Below are positions 1-9,095 of a stretch of 46,007 nt of DNA, piece after piece; position 1 is the first letter of the stretch; each line of letters begins with the position of its first letter. This stretch comes from Bacteroidota bacterium (GTDB lineage: Bacteria > Bacteroidota > Bacteroidia > 2-12-FULL-35-15). The stretch lies in assembly GCA_021323165.1 (NCBI GenBank), contig JAJTCJ010000009.1, positions 1 to 46,007 of the forward strand, given 5' to 3'. The notes beneath the pieces were generated by a model that was given only the letters and a program-made list of their open reading frames with translations, made no database searches and was not told the DNA's origin. Made by a program: the position numbers and the translations under genes.

Positions 1-1638
1 TTAAATATTCCAAAGTATGAAGCGCTGAAAAAGCAGGAACTTGTATATAAGATCCTCGATCATCAGGCTATCAATCCTCCTGCCGGCAATGATCAAAAAA
101 CAGAATCGAAACCGGAAGAAAGAACTGAGCACAAAACAGAAATAAAAAGTGATCCTCGACATGATCACAAACCTCATGAACACAGGGTTCTTCGTCCTAG
201 AAAACCTAAACCTGAAGGAAGTGATTCTGAGCGTCCGAAAATAAGACAACCTGAACCAAATCAAAATACATTCTTTAATGATGATGATTTCAGCCAAAAG
301 GCAGGAAATACTCACACACCTGTAACCGAAGAACCAAAAGAAATTATAACTCACGAACCTCATCCTAACGAAAATACTTCTCATGAGAATCCTGTCATTG
401 CCACTGATGGCAATGACAGTTCTTCAATTGAAAAGAAGGATCAGATGAACCGTCAGCATAACAATCAGAGAACAAACAGTAACAGTCCACGCCAGCAGCA
501 GCAGGCCGACCTTTACAACTTTGACGGAATTGTGGTAAGTGAAGGTGTTTTAGAAACAATGCCTGATGGTTACGGTTTTTTAAGATCTTCTGATTATAAC
601 TACCTGAACTCTCCTGATGATATTTATGTATCTCAGTCTCAGATAAAATTATTCGGATTAAAAACAGGTGATACTGTTCGCGGAAGTATTCGTCCTCCTA
701 AAGAAGGTGAAAAATACTTTCCTTTGATCAAGGTTGAAAAGATAAATGGCCGCGATCCAAGTTATGTGCGTGACCGTGTACCTTTCGAATATCTTACTCC
801 ATTATTTCCTTACGAAAAGTTCAAATTAACAGGACACGCACAATCAAACATGAGTGCGCGTATCTTCGACCTTGTTACTCCGATAGGAAAAGGACAGCGT
901 GCATTGATCGTTGCTCAGCCCAAAACAGGTAAAACCGTTTTACTAAAAGATATTGCAAATGCTATAGCAGCAAATCATCCTGAAACTTACCTGATCATTC
1001 TTCTTATTGATGAACGTCCGGAAGAGGTAACAGATATGGCACGCAGTGTAAAAGCGGAAGTTATTGCTTCTACCTTTGATGAACCTGCTGACCGTCACGT
1101 GAAGATTGCGAACATTGTTCTGGAAAAAGCGAAGAGAATGGTTGAGTGCGGACATGATGTTTGTATCCTCCTGGATTCAATCACACGTTTAGCACGTGCT
1201 TATAACACAGTTCAGCCAGCCTCTGGTAAAGTATTATCAGGAGGTGTTGATGCGAATGCTCTTCACAAGCCAAAACGCTTCTTCGGTTCTGCCCGTAAGA
1301 TCGAGAATGGTGGTTCATTAACCATCATTGCAACTGCTCTTACCGAAACAGGTTCTAAGATGGATGAGGTTATTTTTGAAGAGTTCAAAGGAACCGGTAA
1401 CTCTGAGATCCAGCTCGACAGAAAGATCGCGAACAAACGTATCTACCCTGCTATTGATATTGTTGCTTCAAGTACAAGAAGAGATGATCTGTTAGTTGAT
1501 AAGGAAACTCAGCAGCGTATGTGGATCCTTCGTAAGCATTTATCGGATATGAACCCGGTTGAAGCGATGGACTTCCTTAAAGACAGGATCAAGAACACTC
1601 AGACAAATGAAGAGTTTTTAATGTCGATGAACGGTTAA
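1..1638 (+). CDS. rho: Transcription termination factor Rho, 5' end outside the window
   Basis: Hexameric RNA helicase that ends transcription at Rho-dependent sites. The frame is open from base 1, so the ATG at 445 is only an internal Met. The first visible residues ([12 protein letters not shown]) fit the Rho N-terminal helix bundle. Visible residues about 20-165 are low-complexity and charged, rich in Pro, Glu, Lys, His, Asn and Gln. The cold-shock RNA-binding domain follows ([18 protein letters not shown]). The ATPase domain carries the Walker A motif PKTGKT at visible residues 307-312, Walker B (CILLDS), the Q-loop ([20 protein letters not shown]) and a normal C-terminus. At least 545 residues are visible against 419 in E. 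coli; the excess is the insertion typical of Bacteroidota Rho. The identification is certain; the true start lies upstream of the window. Confidence 0.97.
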   Translation, partial: LNIPKYEALKKQELVYKILDHQAINPPAGNDQKTESKPEERTEHKTEIKSDPRHDHKPHEHRVLRPRKPKPEGSDSERPKIRQPEPNQNTFFNDDDFSQKAGNTHTPVTEEPKEIITHEPHPNENTSHENPVIATDGNDSSSIEKKDQMNRQHNNQRTNSNSPRQQQQADLYNFDGIVVSEGVLETMPDGYGFLRSSDYNYLNSPDDIYVSQSQIKLFGLKTGDTVRGSIRPPKEGEKYFPLIKVEKINGRDPSYVRDRVPFEYLTPLFPYEKFKLTGHAQSNMSARIFDLVTPIGKGQRALIVAQPKTGKTVLLKDIANAIAANHPETYLIILLIDERPEEVTDMARSVKAEVIASTFDEPADRHVKIANIVLEKAKRMVECGHDVCILLDSITRLARAYNTVQPASGKVLSGGVDANALHKPKRFFGSARKIENGGSLTIIATALTETGSKMDEVIFEEFKGTGNSEIQLDRKIANKRIYPAIDIVASSTRRDDLLVDKETQQRMWILRKHLSDMNPVEAMDFLKDRIKNTQTNEEFLMSMNG

Positions 1639-1707
1639 TAGTCAGGATGCATGAGAACGGAGTGTGGAGATTTAAAAAGATTATTATTTAAATTTTAGAA
1701 TTTATAA

Positions 1708-2223
1708 ATGAAGCTTCATATCAGTATTGTACTCGGACTTATTGCCGGATTGATCTTTTCACTTTCATGGTATCTGATGGCAAGATCGATCGGCTTCTAT
1801 TCAGTTAGTGTATACTTCTATATATACTTTGTTAAGCTGGGTCTCATTTTGCTGGGAGTATTTTTATCGGTTATACTGATAAAAAGAAAAAACGGAGGCT
1901 TTCTTGAATTTAAATCTGCTCTACAAACAGGTATGATCTACGCAGTAATATTTGCTGTTGTGGTAGCCCTGTTTAACTTTATTTACTACCGTTATATTTC
2001 ACCGGATACAATGGACTTTTTTGTTGCTGAAGCAAAGAAACATGGTGAAATAGTACTTAAGCTAAAAGACGCTGATCTAATAAAATTCATGGATGCAGAA
2101 AGGACCAGACTGGACTCTTTTACAGTGATCATACTTCCAATACTATTCTGGGGATTGATCATTTCACTTTTAGCAGGAGCAATCCTTCAAAAAAAGAAAG
2201 CAGTGCTTATACATGAAAATTAG
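1708..2223 (+). CDS. DUF4199 family integral membrane protein
   Basis: A 171-residue protein of unknown function with about four hydrophobic segments (roughly residues 5-27, 37-61, 71-93 and 139-161). A hydrophilic loop lies between the third and fourth (residues about 97-135, KKHGEIVLKLKDADLIKFMD). The layout, length and loop fit DUF4199, a small membrane family common in Bacteroidota. It starts at ATG 1708, 69 bases after rho, with no clear terminator between them, so read-through from rho is possible. The strong hairpin at 2238-2280 ends the unit. The family call rests on overall resemblance rather than a catalytic motif. Confidence 0.75.
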   Translation: MKLHISIVLGLIAGLIFSLSWYLMARSIGFYSVSVYFYIYFVKLGLILLGVFLSVILIKRKNGGFLEFKSALQTGMIYAVIFAVVVALFNFIYYRYISPDTMDFFVAEAKKHGEIVLKLKDADLIKFMDAERTRLDSFTVIILPILFWGLIISLLAGAILQKKKAVLIHEN

Positions 2224-2237
2224 GTCCTAAAGACATT

Positions 2238-2280
2238 TAAATGAAAAACCCTTTCCGGAACAGAAAGGGTTTTTCATTTA
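2238..2280. terminator. Bidirectional intrinsic terminator between DUF4199 and TPR-SpoIIE genes
   Basis: A perfect 18-bp stem (left arm 2238-2255, right arm 2263-2280, loop CGGAACA) has the core CCCTTTC/GAAAGGG. A-rich and T-rich flanks inside the stem supply a U tract on either strand. It lies between two convergent genes and can serve both. Confidence 0.9.
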
Positions 2281-2293
2281 ATATAAGTGGAAC

Positions 2294-4513
2294 TTAAAAC
2301 TTAATTCCCATAACAAGGATATCATCAACCTGTTCTCTTTCTCTGGCCCAGTCGGTTAAAGTTACATCCAGTATATCGTGCTGCTCTTTCATTGGCTTAT
2401 GGTGAATAGAGGATAATAAGTTTTTGAAATTCTTTGCCATGAATTTTTTTCCTTTTTCACCACCGAACTGATCAAGGTATCCATCAGTATATATATAAAT
2501 AGAGTCGCCTTTTTTTACTTTGATGATCTGTTCTGTAAATTTAAAATTTTCATCTGTTGCTCCACCAATCGAAGCCTTATCAGCATTTATTTTGAAGATC
2601 TCTCCTGAAGCATGATACAAAGGCCTCATAGCACCCGCAAATTCTACCTTACTATTTTTAAGATCAATTGAGCACAAAGCGATGTCCATTCCATCTCCGG
2701 TTTCCGACTTTGTTGATTCCTGCTTTAAAGCTTTCTTTACTCCTTTGTTAAGTAAGTTTAGGATTTCAGCCGGACGGGTAATCCCTTTTTCAATTATAAC
2801 CTGGTTAAGAATATCGTTCCCGATCATGCTCATGAAAGCCCCGGGAACACCGTGTCCTGTACAATCAGCAACTGCCACAATCACTCTATCGTTACGTTCT
2901 GCATAAAAATAAAAATCTCCGCTAACGATATCTTTAGGTTTGTATAAAATGAAATAATCGTTCAGGGATCTGTTGATCTCTTCTCTCGAAGGTAAGATCG
3001 CCTGTTGAATTCTCCTGGCATAATTAATACTATCTGTGATGTTCTTGTTCTTTTCTGCGATCTGATCCCTGTTAATTTCTATGATCTGGTAAGCTTCTGC
3101 GATCTCTTTATTTTTTTGTTCAAGAGTTTTATTAGCACGTTGTTTTTGCTTAATGCCCAGTACTAATAATACCGCAAGTGCAGAAACCAATAAGAGTCCA
3201 CCAGCTACAGAATTTCGCATCATTCTCTCCTTCTCTACTTCTGCCTCCTGTATTTTCAATTCCTTACTCTGAGCTTCACTCTTTAATTTTTCACCACGCA
3301 ATTCCGTTTCTTTTAATTCAATTTCTTTCGTCTTCTGAGCAGCTTCCATTTTTTGTTTTACCAGCTCAAGCTGTTGTTGTCTGGATAACAAACCTGAGAT
3401 CTCTTTTCCTTTTGTCAATAAAGCGATCTCTTTTTCTTTTCTATCAGTATCAAACTTTGTCTGCATTTCGATGAGCTTTGCAGAATTCTCAGTATTAAAG
3501 ATACTGTCCTTTATTGCAGTAAAGAGTTTGTAGTTCTCCAGAGCATCACCAGGCTTATTAAGTTTTTCATAAACCGAGGACAATCCAAGGTAAGCACTCT
3601 TTAAAGCCACTTTATAGCCAACCTCTTTTGCGATCTTAACTGCATTTAGCTGAGATTCCACGGCCTCTGGGTACTTCCCCTGTTTCTCATATATATTACC
3701 AATATCAATATAGCTCATGGCCATTCCTTTTTTATTATTAAGTTCCTTTCGGATCTCAAATGCTTTTTGCTGATACTCCAATGCAAGGGTATAATTTTCC
3801 TGTTGGTAATAAATTGCTCCGATATTTCCTAAGTTAGATGACGTTCCTTTCTTATCTCCTATTTCCTGTTTCATTTTCAGGGATCTTAACTGATAATCAA
3901 GAGCTTTCTCATATTCCTTATAATCCATGTAGATGATTCCGATATTATTGAGGCAGCCGGCAATCCCGTCCTTGTAATTTATCTCTTCCATGATCTTTAA
4001 GGATTTCAGAAGGTACTCAAGGGATAGTTTATTATTTCCCTGAGCAGAATATATGTTTCCAATTCCCATCAATCCATTGGCTATACCTTTCTTATCCCCT
4101 ATTTCTTCATTGATCTTCAATGCTTTCAGATAATACTCAAGAGAAGAATTGAAATCCCCTTCCAGGTAATAACTATTGCCGATTGTATTACAGCTATTGA
4201 TCTTCCCTTTAGAATTGCCTGTCCGGTTAGCTATATCGAGAGCTGTTAAGCAAATTTTCCTGGCCTTTGCCGGCTGAGTTCTGAGATATTGTTCACCTAA
4301 AGAATTAAGAATATCGATCCTGGATTTGTCATCAGAGGTTTGCTCAAGTTTTTCTTCAAGCTCTTCAATTTTAGATTGCTGTGCGGAAACATCCAGGGGA
4401 ACACAAAAAAATGCACAAAATAGCACCAGGAAAAATGCCAGACGGCAATACCTGTTTAGACCTATAATGAATTGAAAATTAAAAAGTTGCAGAGCAGTAG
4501 CGTTTTTTCCCAT
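2294..4513 (-). CDS. TPR sensor protein with SpoIIE-type PP2C serine phosphatase domain
   Basis: A membrane-bound phosphatase with an extracytoplasmic TPR sensor, a common Bacteroidota architecture. From the N-terminus it has a signal or anchor segment (LAFFLVLFCAFF), about seven TPR-like repeats of 40 residues (residues about 70-345, pattern GIxNNIGNIYxxQGxYxxALEYxxKALKI), a charged coiled coil, a transmembrane segment (about residues 432-456), a short second coiled coil, and a PP2C domain over the last 240 residues. Metal-binding motifs are present: SGDFYF, VAVADCTGHGVPGAFMS, YTDGYLDQFGG and REQVDDILVMG. The in-frame TTG at 4531 lies inside the promoter -7 box, so ATG 4513 is chosen (739 residues). 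The phosphoprotein substrate cannot be told from this window, since no anti-sigma antagonist gene is adjacent. Confidence 0.88.
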   Translation of the reverse strand: MGKNATALQLFNFQFIIGLNRYCRLAFFLVLFCAFFCVPLDVSAQQSKIEELEEKLEQTSDDKSRIDILNSLGEQYLRTQPAKARKICLTALDIANRTGNSKGKINSCNTIGNSYYLEGDFNSSLEYYLKALKINEEIGDKKGIANGLMGIGNIYSAQGNNKLSLEYLLKSLKIMEEINYKDGIAGCLNNIGIIYMDYKEYEKALDYQLRSLKMKQEIGDKKGTSSNLGNIGAIYYQQENYTLALEYQQKAFEIRKELNNKKGMAMSYIDIGNIYEKQGKYPEAVESQLNAVKIAKEVGYKVALKSAYLGLSSVYEKLNKPGDALENYKLFTAIKDSIFNTENSAKLIEMQTKFDTDRKEKEIALLTKGKEISGLLSRQQQLELVKQKMEAAQKTKEIELKETELRGEKLKSEAQSKELKIQEAEVEKERMMRNSVAGGLLLVSALAVLLVLGIKQKQRANKTLEQKNKEIAEAYQIIEINRDQIAEKNKNITDSINYARRIQQAILPSREEINRSLNDYFILYKPKDIVSGDFYFYAERNDRVIVAVADCTGHGVPGAFMSMIGNDILNQVIIEKGITRPAEILNLLNKGVKKALKQESTKSETGDGMDIALCSIDLKNSKVEFAGAMRPLYHASGEIFKINADKASIGGATDENFKFTEQIIKVKKGDSIYIYTDGYLDQFGGEKGKKFMAKNFKNLLSSIHHKPMKEQHDILDVTLTDWAREREQVDDILVMGIKF

Positions 4514-4528
4514 ACTAAAGGGATTCTT

Positions 4529-4561
4529 CAAATATACTTTTTTGAAATGAGGTAACCAAAA
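4529..4561 (-). promoter_or_regulatory. Bacteroidota-type promoter for the TPR-SpoIIE gene
   Basis: On the minus strand TTTTG (4561-4557) is followed after 20 bases by TATATTTG (4536-4529). This matches the Bacteroidota housekeeping consensus TTTG-N19/20-TAnnTTTG in both boxes. The predicted start of transcription is near 4522, leaving a leader of about 10 bases before ATG 4513. Confidence 0.8.
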
Positions 4562-4651
4562 CAGAATTTAGTAAGAGGAAAAATACTGAAATACTTTATT
4601 GAAATAGTTGATATTTATACTGACAGAAAGGATTTCACAAGTTAAAACAAC

Positions 4652-4659
4652 TAACTTTG
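4652..4659 (+). promoter_or_regulatory. -7 promoter box for the ABC exporter gene
   Basis: TAACTTTG fits the TAnnTTTG -7 consensus, 18 bases before ATG 4677. No good -33 TTTG box is seen at the expected distance. The box supports ATG 4677 over the in-frame ATG at 4608, which would lie upstream of the transcription start. Confidence 0.55.
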
Positions 4660-4676
4660 CCAACCAATTATCAGAC

Positions 4677-6470
4677 ATGGCACGCAAAGTAAAAGAAACA
4701 GAAGACCTTCCGAAAGCAAAGATCAACGCAACTACATTAAAGCGCTCTATGCGCTTATTTGAATATATTGGACCTCACAAATGGAAGCTTTATCTTGGGA
4801 TGGTTTTCCTGCTTCTGACAGGCGGAACCGCTCTCATCTTTCCCTGGATATTAAAAGATTTGATGTTTACCGTTGAGAACAAGGATTTTTCTCAGATAAA
4901 CAGAATTGGTCTGATCTTAATTCTGGTATTGACATTTCAGTCTGTTTTTTCATATTTCAGAATCTATTTGTTCGTTAATTATACGGAAAACACCTTGGCT
5001 CAATTACGGAGGGCTGTTTATGCGCACCTTATCACTTTACCGATGAGTTATTTTGTTCAGCAGAGGGTTGGAGATCTGAACAGCAGGATGTCGGCCGATA
5101 TTTCACAAATCCAGGATACACTTACAACTACCATTGCTGAATTTTTAAGACAATTCATTCTTGTTATAGGAGGAATTATTTTTCTTCTTGTTATTTCTCC
5201 TCAGCTTACATTAATGATGTTGATGATCGTTCCGATCGTTGCGGTTGCAGCTGTAATTTTTGGAAGGTTTATAAGAAAGACGTCTAAGGAGGTTCAGGAA
5301 AAAATTGCTGCATCGAATACTATCATAGAAGAAACACTTCAGGGTATAAGCAATGTAAAAGCTTTTGCAAATGAGTTCTTTGAAAACCTGCGATACAGAA
5401 AAAGCACTGATGACATTGTTAAAACCGCAATTCACGGAGGTAAGCTCAGAGGTGCCTTTGCATCATTTATTATTTTTTGTTTATTCGGTGCAATTGTAGC
5501 AGTTATCTGGTACGGAGTTCATCTGGCTTCGAAGGGGGAACTTAATATCAGTTCGCTGGTTGCATTTATCCTTTATTCCGCTTTTGTTGGGGCTTCATTT
5601 GGTGGAATTGCCGAATTGTATGCTCAAATACAAAAGGCAATCGGATCACTTGAACGTGTCTTCGAAATTCTTGACGAACGTCCGGAAGTGCTTGAGATCA
5701 ATGAAAATAAAAATATTACTAAACGTATAGAAGGCTCTGTTACTTTCGAAAATCTCGCCTTTACATATCCTTCCAGAAAAGAAATCCAGGTTCTGAAAAG
5801 TATAAACCTTTCTGTAAATAAAGGTGAGACCATTGCCATAGTTGGTCCAAGCGGATCGGGAAAATCTACTATAGTAGGATTGTTGTTGCGTTTTTATGAT
5901 CCTGAGAATGGAGCCATTCTTATCGATGGGAAAGACGCACGACAATATTCTCTTACAGAATTACGTAATAATATGGCGATTGTACCACAGGATGTTTTAC
6001 TTTTTGGAGGAACGATCAAAGAGAATATTGCTTACGGAAAACCCGGAGCTACCGATAATGAGATTATGGAAGCGGCAAGAAAAGCCAATGCACTTGAATT
6101 TATAGAAACATTTCCTGAAAAGCTTGAAACCATAGTTGGTGAACGCGGAATCAAACTTTCAGGCGGCCAGCGCCAGCGTATTGCAATTGCGAGAGCTGTT
6201 TTAAAAGATCCGAGTATTCTTATCCTGGATGAGGCAACAAGTTCCCTCGATTCTGAATCAGAAAGAGTAGTTCAGGAAGCCCTGGATAAGCTGATGGTAG
6301 GAAGAACATCCTTTGTGATCGCTCATAGGTTATCCACCATCCGCAAAGCAGATAAAATAGTTGTTATCGAGAGAGGTGAAGTTCGTGAAAGCGGTACTCA
6401 TCAGGAGTTGATGCAGCTTGAAAATGGTTTGTACAGAAGCTTATCTAACCTTCAACTGGAGCTGGCTTAA
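4677..6470 (+). CDS. MsbA-like ABC exporter (fused membrane and ATPase domains)
   Basis: A 597-residue half-transporter that would act as a homodimer in the inner membrane, exporting lipid or another amphipathic substrate. The N-terminal ABC transmembrane type-1 domain (residues about 35-320, six helices) is followed by the ATPase domain. This has Walker A GPSGSGKST, Q-loop PQDVLLF, signature LSGGQRQR, Walker B ILILDEATSSLD and the H-loop AHRLST. The ATG at 4677 (MARKVKETED) is preferred because a -7 box sits just upstream and the extra 23 codons from 4608 do not look like part of the family. It is transcribed divergently from the phosphatase gene. Family resemblance to MsbA is clear, but the substrate cannot be assigned. 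Confidence 0.9.
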   Translation: MARKVKETEDLPKAKINATTLKRSMRLFEYIGPHKWKLYLGMVFLLLTGGTALIFPWILKDLMFTVENKDFSQINRIGLILILVLTFQSVFSYFRIYLFVNYTENTLAQLRRAVYAHLITLPMSYFVQQRVGDLNSRMSADISQIQDTLTTTIAEFLRQFILVIGGIIFLLVISPQLTLMMLMIVPIVAVAAVIFGRFIRKTSKEVQEKIAASNTIIEETLQGISNVKAFANEFFENLRYRKSTDDIVKTAIHGGKLRGAFASFIIFCLFGAIVAVIWYGVHLASKGELNISSLVAFILYSAFVGASFGGIAELYAQIQKAIGSLERVFEILDERPEVLEINENKNITKRIEGSVTFENLAFTYPSRKEIQVLKSINLSVNKGETIAIVGPSGSGKSTIVGLLLRFYDPENGAILIDGKDARQYSLTELRNNMAIVPQDVLLFGGTIKENIAYGKPGATDNEIMEAARKANALEFIETFPEKLETIVGERGIKLSGGQRQRIAIARAVLKDPSILILDEATSSLDSESERVVQEALDKLMVGRTSFVIAHRLSTIRKADKIVVIERGEVRESGTHQELMQLENGLYRSLSNLQLELA

Positions 6471-6594
6471 TCAGGATAAATACGGATATTTTATTTTTTT
6501 AGCGATTCATGCAACCTATTGTTGTTTTTGTGCATCTTTTAATGGAGCGACCGTATATCGCTTAGAGATTATAGAAACACCCAATTACTACCCG

Positions 6595-6624
6595 AAAAGC
6601 CCTTTACTTTTGTAAGGGGCTTTT
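6595..6624. terminator. Bidirectional terminator between ABC exporter and rsmG
   Basis: Arms 6595-6607 and 6612-6624 form a 13-bp stem with one G-T wobble and a TTTT loop. The core is AAAAGCCC/GGGGCTTTT, followed by a T-rich run on the plus strand and preceded by A's. It separates two convergent genes. Confidence 0.85.
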
Positions 6625-6632
6625 TATTTGAT

Positions 6633-7262
6633 TTACATCGGGAGATAAACTACTTTTTTGGTATCGAAGAATTCCTCTTCAAAGAATATCTTCAGATCAT
6701 GGAACACGACCCTCTTCTGAAAATCTTTAAATTCTTCAGTAAGATCTCCTCCTTTCAGATAGAGAATACCATTTGGGAGATTATTAAATTGAGTTCTTGT
6801 AAATTTATTCTGCATCCATCTGTAAAAAGAAGGGAACTCTGTTACTGCTCTTGAGATTACAAATTCGAATTTCTCTTTTACATCCTCAGCCCGTTGATGT
6901 TCTGCACGAACATTCTTCAAACCCAGGGCCTGAGCAACCTCATTTACAACCTTGATCTTTTTACCAATGGAATCAACAAGATAAAAATTACATTCCGGAA
7001 ACATGATCGCAAGCGGAATCCCGGGAAAGCCTCCTCCGCAACCAACATCCATAATATGGGTTTTAGGTTTAAAGGCCATAACCTTAGCAATACCTAAAGA
7101 ATGAAGTACATGGCGTTCATAAAGAAGATCAATATCTTTTCTCGAGATCACATTGATCTGTGCATTCCAGTGTTCATATAAAGATTGTAATTGAGCGAAT
7201 TGTTTTTGCTGCTCAGCAGTAATGTCAGGGAAGTACTTTAAAATGATAGATATATCATGCAT
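6633..7262 (-). CDS. rsmG: 16S rRNA (guanine-527-N7)-methyltransferase RsmG
   Basis: The SAM-dependent enzyme makes m7G527 in helix 18 of 16S rRNA. The 209-residue length matches the family. Diagnostic features are the N-terminal helical region with NVISRKDIDLLYERHVLHSL, the SAM-binding loop DVGCGGGFPGIPLAI, the acidic residue after strand 2 (FYLVDSIGKKI) and VISRAVTEFPSF. It starts at ATG 7262 and lies 58 bases downstream of the sigma factor gene on the same strand, so it may be the last gene of that unit. Loss of RsmG is known to give low-level streptomycin resistance in other bacteria. Confidence 0.95.
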   Translation of the reverse strand: MHDISIILKYFPDITAEQQKQFAQLQSLYEHWNAQINVISRKDIDLLYERHVLHSLGIAKVMAFKPKTHIMDVGCGGGFPGIPLAIMFPECNFYLVDSIGKKIKVVNEVAQALGLKNVRAEHQRAEDVKEKFEFVISRAVTEFPSFYRWMQNKFTRTQFNNLPNGILYLKGGDLTEEFKDFQKRVVFHDLKIFFEEEFFDTKKVVYLPM

Positions 7263-7320
7263 AAAATAAAGATTCAGGCTTAATACCTCAATTCAGAAAA
7301 AATTAAACTATAAAGGAAAA

Positions 7321-7938
7321 TTAAATTTTCCCATCAGTGTTTCTAAGAATATTAGCAAGGAATTCTCTTGCTCTGAATAACTGAGCTTTAACGGTACCTA
7401 ATGGAAGTTCAAGCTTATCTGCGATCTCTTCATAAGAAAGCTCATCGAAGTAACGCATTTCAACCAGTACACGGTAGCGGGGTTTTAATTTATCCACCAC
7501 ATCATGCATGTGTTTCACTTTTTGTTTTTTAATGAAATTCTCTTCCGGGGTAAGTCCTTCCGAACGAATGTCCATTGCCATTTCTGAACCTTCTTCATTC
7601 TCGAACGTTTTGTCGATCGAAAAAGTGACCATCTTTTTCCTGCGGATAAAATCAATGCAGTTATTGGAAGCTATTTTAAAAAGCCAGGTGCTGAATGCGT
7701 AATTTGGTGTGTATTGCTGAAGTCGTTTAAATGCTTTTCCGAAGGCCTCAATGGTAAGATCATCAGCATCATCTTTATTATTAACCATTTTCAGAAGCAT
7801 GAAATAAACAGAATCGCGATAACGCCCCATAAGCTCGGCATACGCTTTCTGATCACCTTTATCTAAAGCGGAACGTATAAGTTTATAATCATAAACAGCT
7901 TTTTCCGAAAGGTTATTATCATGTTCTAATTCATCCAT
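7321..7938 (-). CDS. ECF-type (group IV) sigma-70 family RNA polymerase sigma factor
   Basis: A 205-residue sigma factor with regions 2 and 4 only. Region 2 (residues about 38-105) contains the core-binding segment DADDLTIEAFGKAFKRL and the -10 recognition helix FSTWLFKIASNNCIDFIRRKK. A charged linker follows. Region 4 (about 145-195) has a helix-turn-helix ELSYEEIADKLELPLGTVKA. ATG 7938 lies 9 bases after the glycosyltransferase stop, so the two genes are probably co-transcribed. No zinc-containing or FecR-type anti-sigma gene is next to it, so how it is controlled is not visible here. The target promoters are unknown. Confidence 0.9.
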   Translation of the reverse strand: MDELEHDNNLSEKAVYDYKLIRSALDKGDQKAYAELMGRYRDSVYFMLLKMVNNKDDADDLTIEAFGKAFKRLQQYTPNYAFSTWLFKIASNNCIDFIRRKKMVTFSIDKTFENEEGSEMAMDIRSEGLTPEENFIKKQKVKHMHDVVDKLKPRYRVLVEMRYFDELSYEEIADKLELPLGTVKAQLFRAREFLANILRNTDGKI

Positions 7939-7947
7939 CTTAGCTCC

Positions 7948-9081
7948 TTATTTCCATTTATTTTTTCTGACAAACATATTGAAGAATGTAATAAAAGGAT
8001 ACACCATCAATAATATCAATTCGATCAAAGGCGAAAATAGCAATAAATCCTTTTCTGCCAACAGTTTCATCGATTTGTTAAAGATAATCAATTGAATTAA
8101 TAACCGCAATGCAAAAAGTGACAAAACTATGATGGGCTGAAATTGCAGGATGAGTACTGCAGCAAAAGTTGCATAAAAAAGATAAAGACTGATGCTTAAA
8201 AGTGCTAAACGAAACTTGCTTCCGCTGTTATAATGCTTAAAAGTAGTGACATGTCGTCTTTTCTGACGGAACCAATCCTTAAAGGTTCTTTTAACACGTG
8301 AAATAGTATGTGTGTCAATAGAGATCTCCACCTGGGAGTTACGTTTGGTTGCCGCTTCATTTACAAAAAGGTCGTCATCACCGGACTCAATATGGTAGTG
8401 AGAAGCGAAACCCTTCATTTTAAAGAACAACGATTTTTTATACGCAAGATTTCTTCCTGTTCCCATGTAGGTTTTCCCGGCAATTGAAAAAGAAAGATAT
8501 TGAAGAGCGATAAAAAAGGTGTCGAAACGAATAAGCTTGTTCACAAAACCTTTTTGTTTTTCATAAGCTCCATAGCCAATCACTATTTCGGTTTCACCTG
8601 TAAAGTGCTGCATCATATTCTTCAGCCAGTCTTTACTGCGTGGCTTGCAATCGGCATCAGTTAATAATAAATGTTCGTTGCTTGCTCCTTTGATACCCAT
8701 CATTAAAGCGATCTTTTTGCCATGGGAATAAGTTTCATCTTCCTTGATCGTAACGATCTTCAGATTGGAATGCTTGTAAGCAAACTCTTTTAAAATGTCA
8801 GCAGAATTATCAAATGAACAATCATTCACAACAACAACTTCAAAATCGGGATAATCCTGTTCAAAGATCCTTGGAAGAAATTCAACAAGATTATCATCTT
8901 CGTTTCTTGCGCATATGATTATTGAAGCCGGAGGAAAATTCTGAGGAATATCTTTCTTTTTATAATATGCAAGACGTGAGAAAACACCCAGGTAATAAAA
9001 TAATTGAATTAGTAATGCAAGAACAAATGCTCCAAACACCACAAGACCTATCGAAAATGTTGTAAACTGAGACCAAACCAT
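7948..9081 (-). CDS. Membrane-anchored family 2 glycosyltransferase
   Basis: A 377-residue GT-A fold enzyme with an N-terminal hydrophobic segment (residues about 10-33) and two or three C-terminal ones (about 295-365). The catalytic domain carries ASIIICARNEDDNLVEFLP, the nucleotide-binding VVVNDCSFDNS, the metal site LLTDADCKPRS, and the later acidic motif GDDDLF followed by WFRQKRRH, resembling the Q/RxxRW motif of processive GT2 enzymes. The donor and acceptor sugars cannot be named. It is the first gene of the minus-strand set with the sigma factor and rsmG. The candidate -7 box only 4 bases before ATG 9081 suggests a nearly leaderless mRNA. Confidence 0.88.
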   Translation of the reverse strand: MVWSQFTTFSIGLVVFGAFVLALLIQLFYYLGVFSRLAYYKKKDIPQNFPPASIIICARNEDDNLVEFLPRIFEQDYPDFEVVVVNDCSFDNSADILKEFAYKHSNLKIVTIKEDETYSHGKKIALMMGIKGASNEHLLLTDADCKPRSKDWLKNMMQHFTGETEIVIGYGAYEKQKGFVNKLIRFDTFFIALQYLSFSIAGKTYMGTGRNLAYKKSLFFKMKGFASHYHIESGDDDLFVNEAATKRNSQVEISIDTHTISRVKRTFKDWFRQKRRHVTTFKHYNSGSKFRLALLSISLYLFYATFAAVLILQFQPIIVLSLFALRLLIQLIIFNKSMKLLAEKDLLLFSPLIELILLMVYPFITFFNMFVRKNKWK

Positions 9082-9085
9082 AAAA

Positions 9086-9093
9086 CAAAAATA
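9086..9093 (-). promoter_or_regulatory. Candidate -7 box for the glycosyltransferase unit
   Basis: The minus strand reads TATTTTTG, an exact match to TAnnTTTG, ending 4 bases before ATG 9081. No good TTTG -33 box is present at 19-21 bases, so this is a weak call. Confidence 0.4.
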
Positions 9094-9095
9094 CC

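Noticed and set aside
1-384. Minus-strand open frame of 127 codons at the left edge
   Set aside because: It lies opposite the Rho N-terminal region, whose frame is open from base 1 and gives recognisable Rho sequence; the minus-strand protein has no family features.
445-447. ATG 445 as the start of rho
   Set aside because: The same frame stays open for 148 codons upstream and encodes the Rho N-terminal helix bundle, so 445 is internal.
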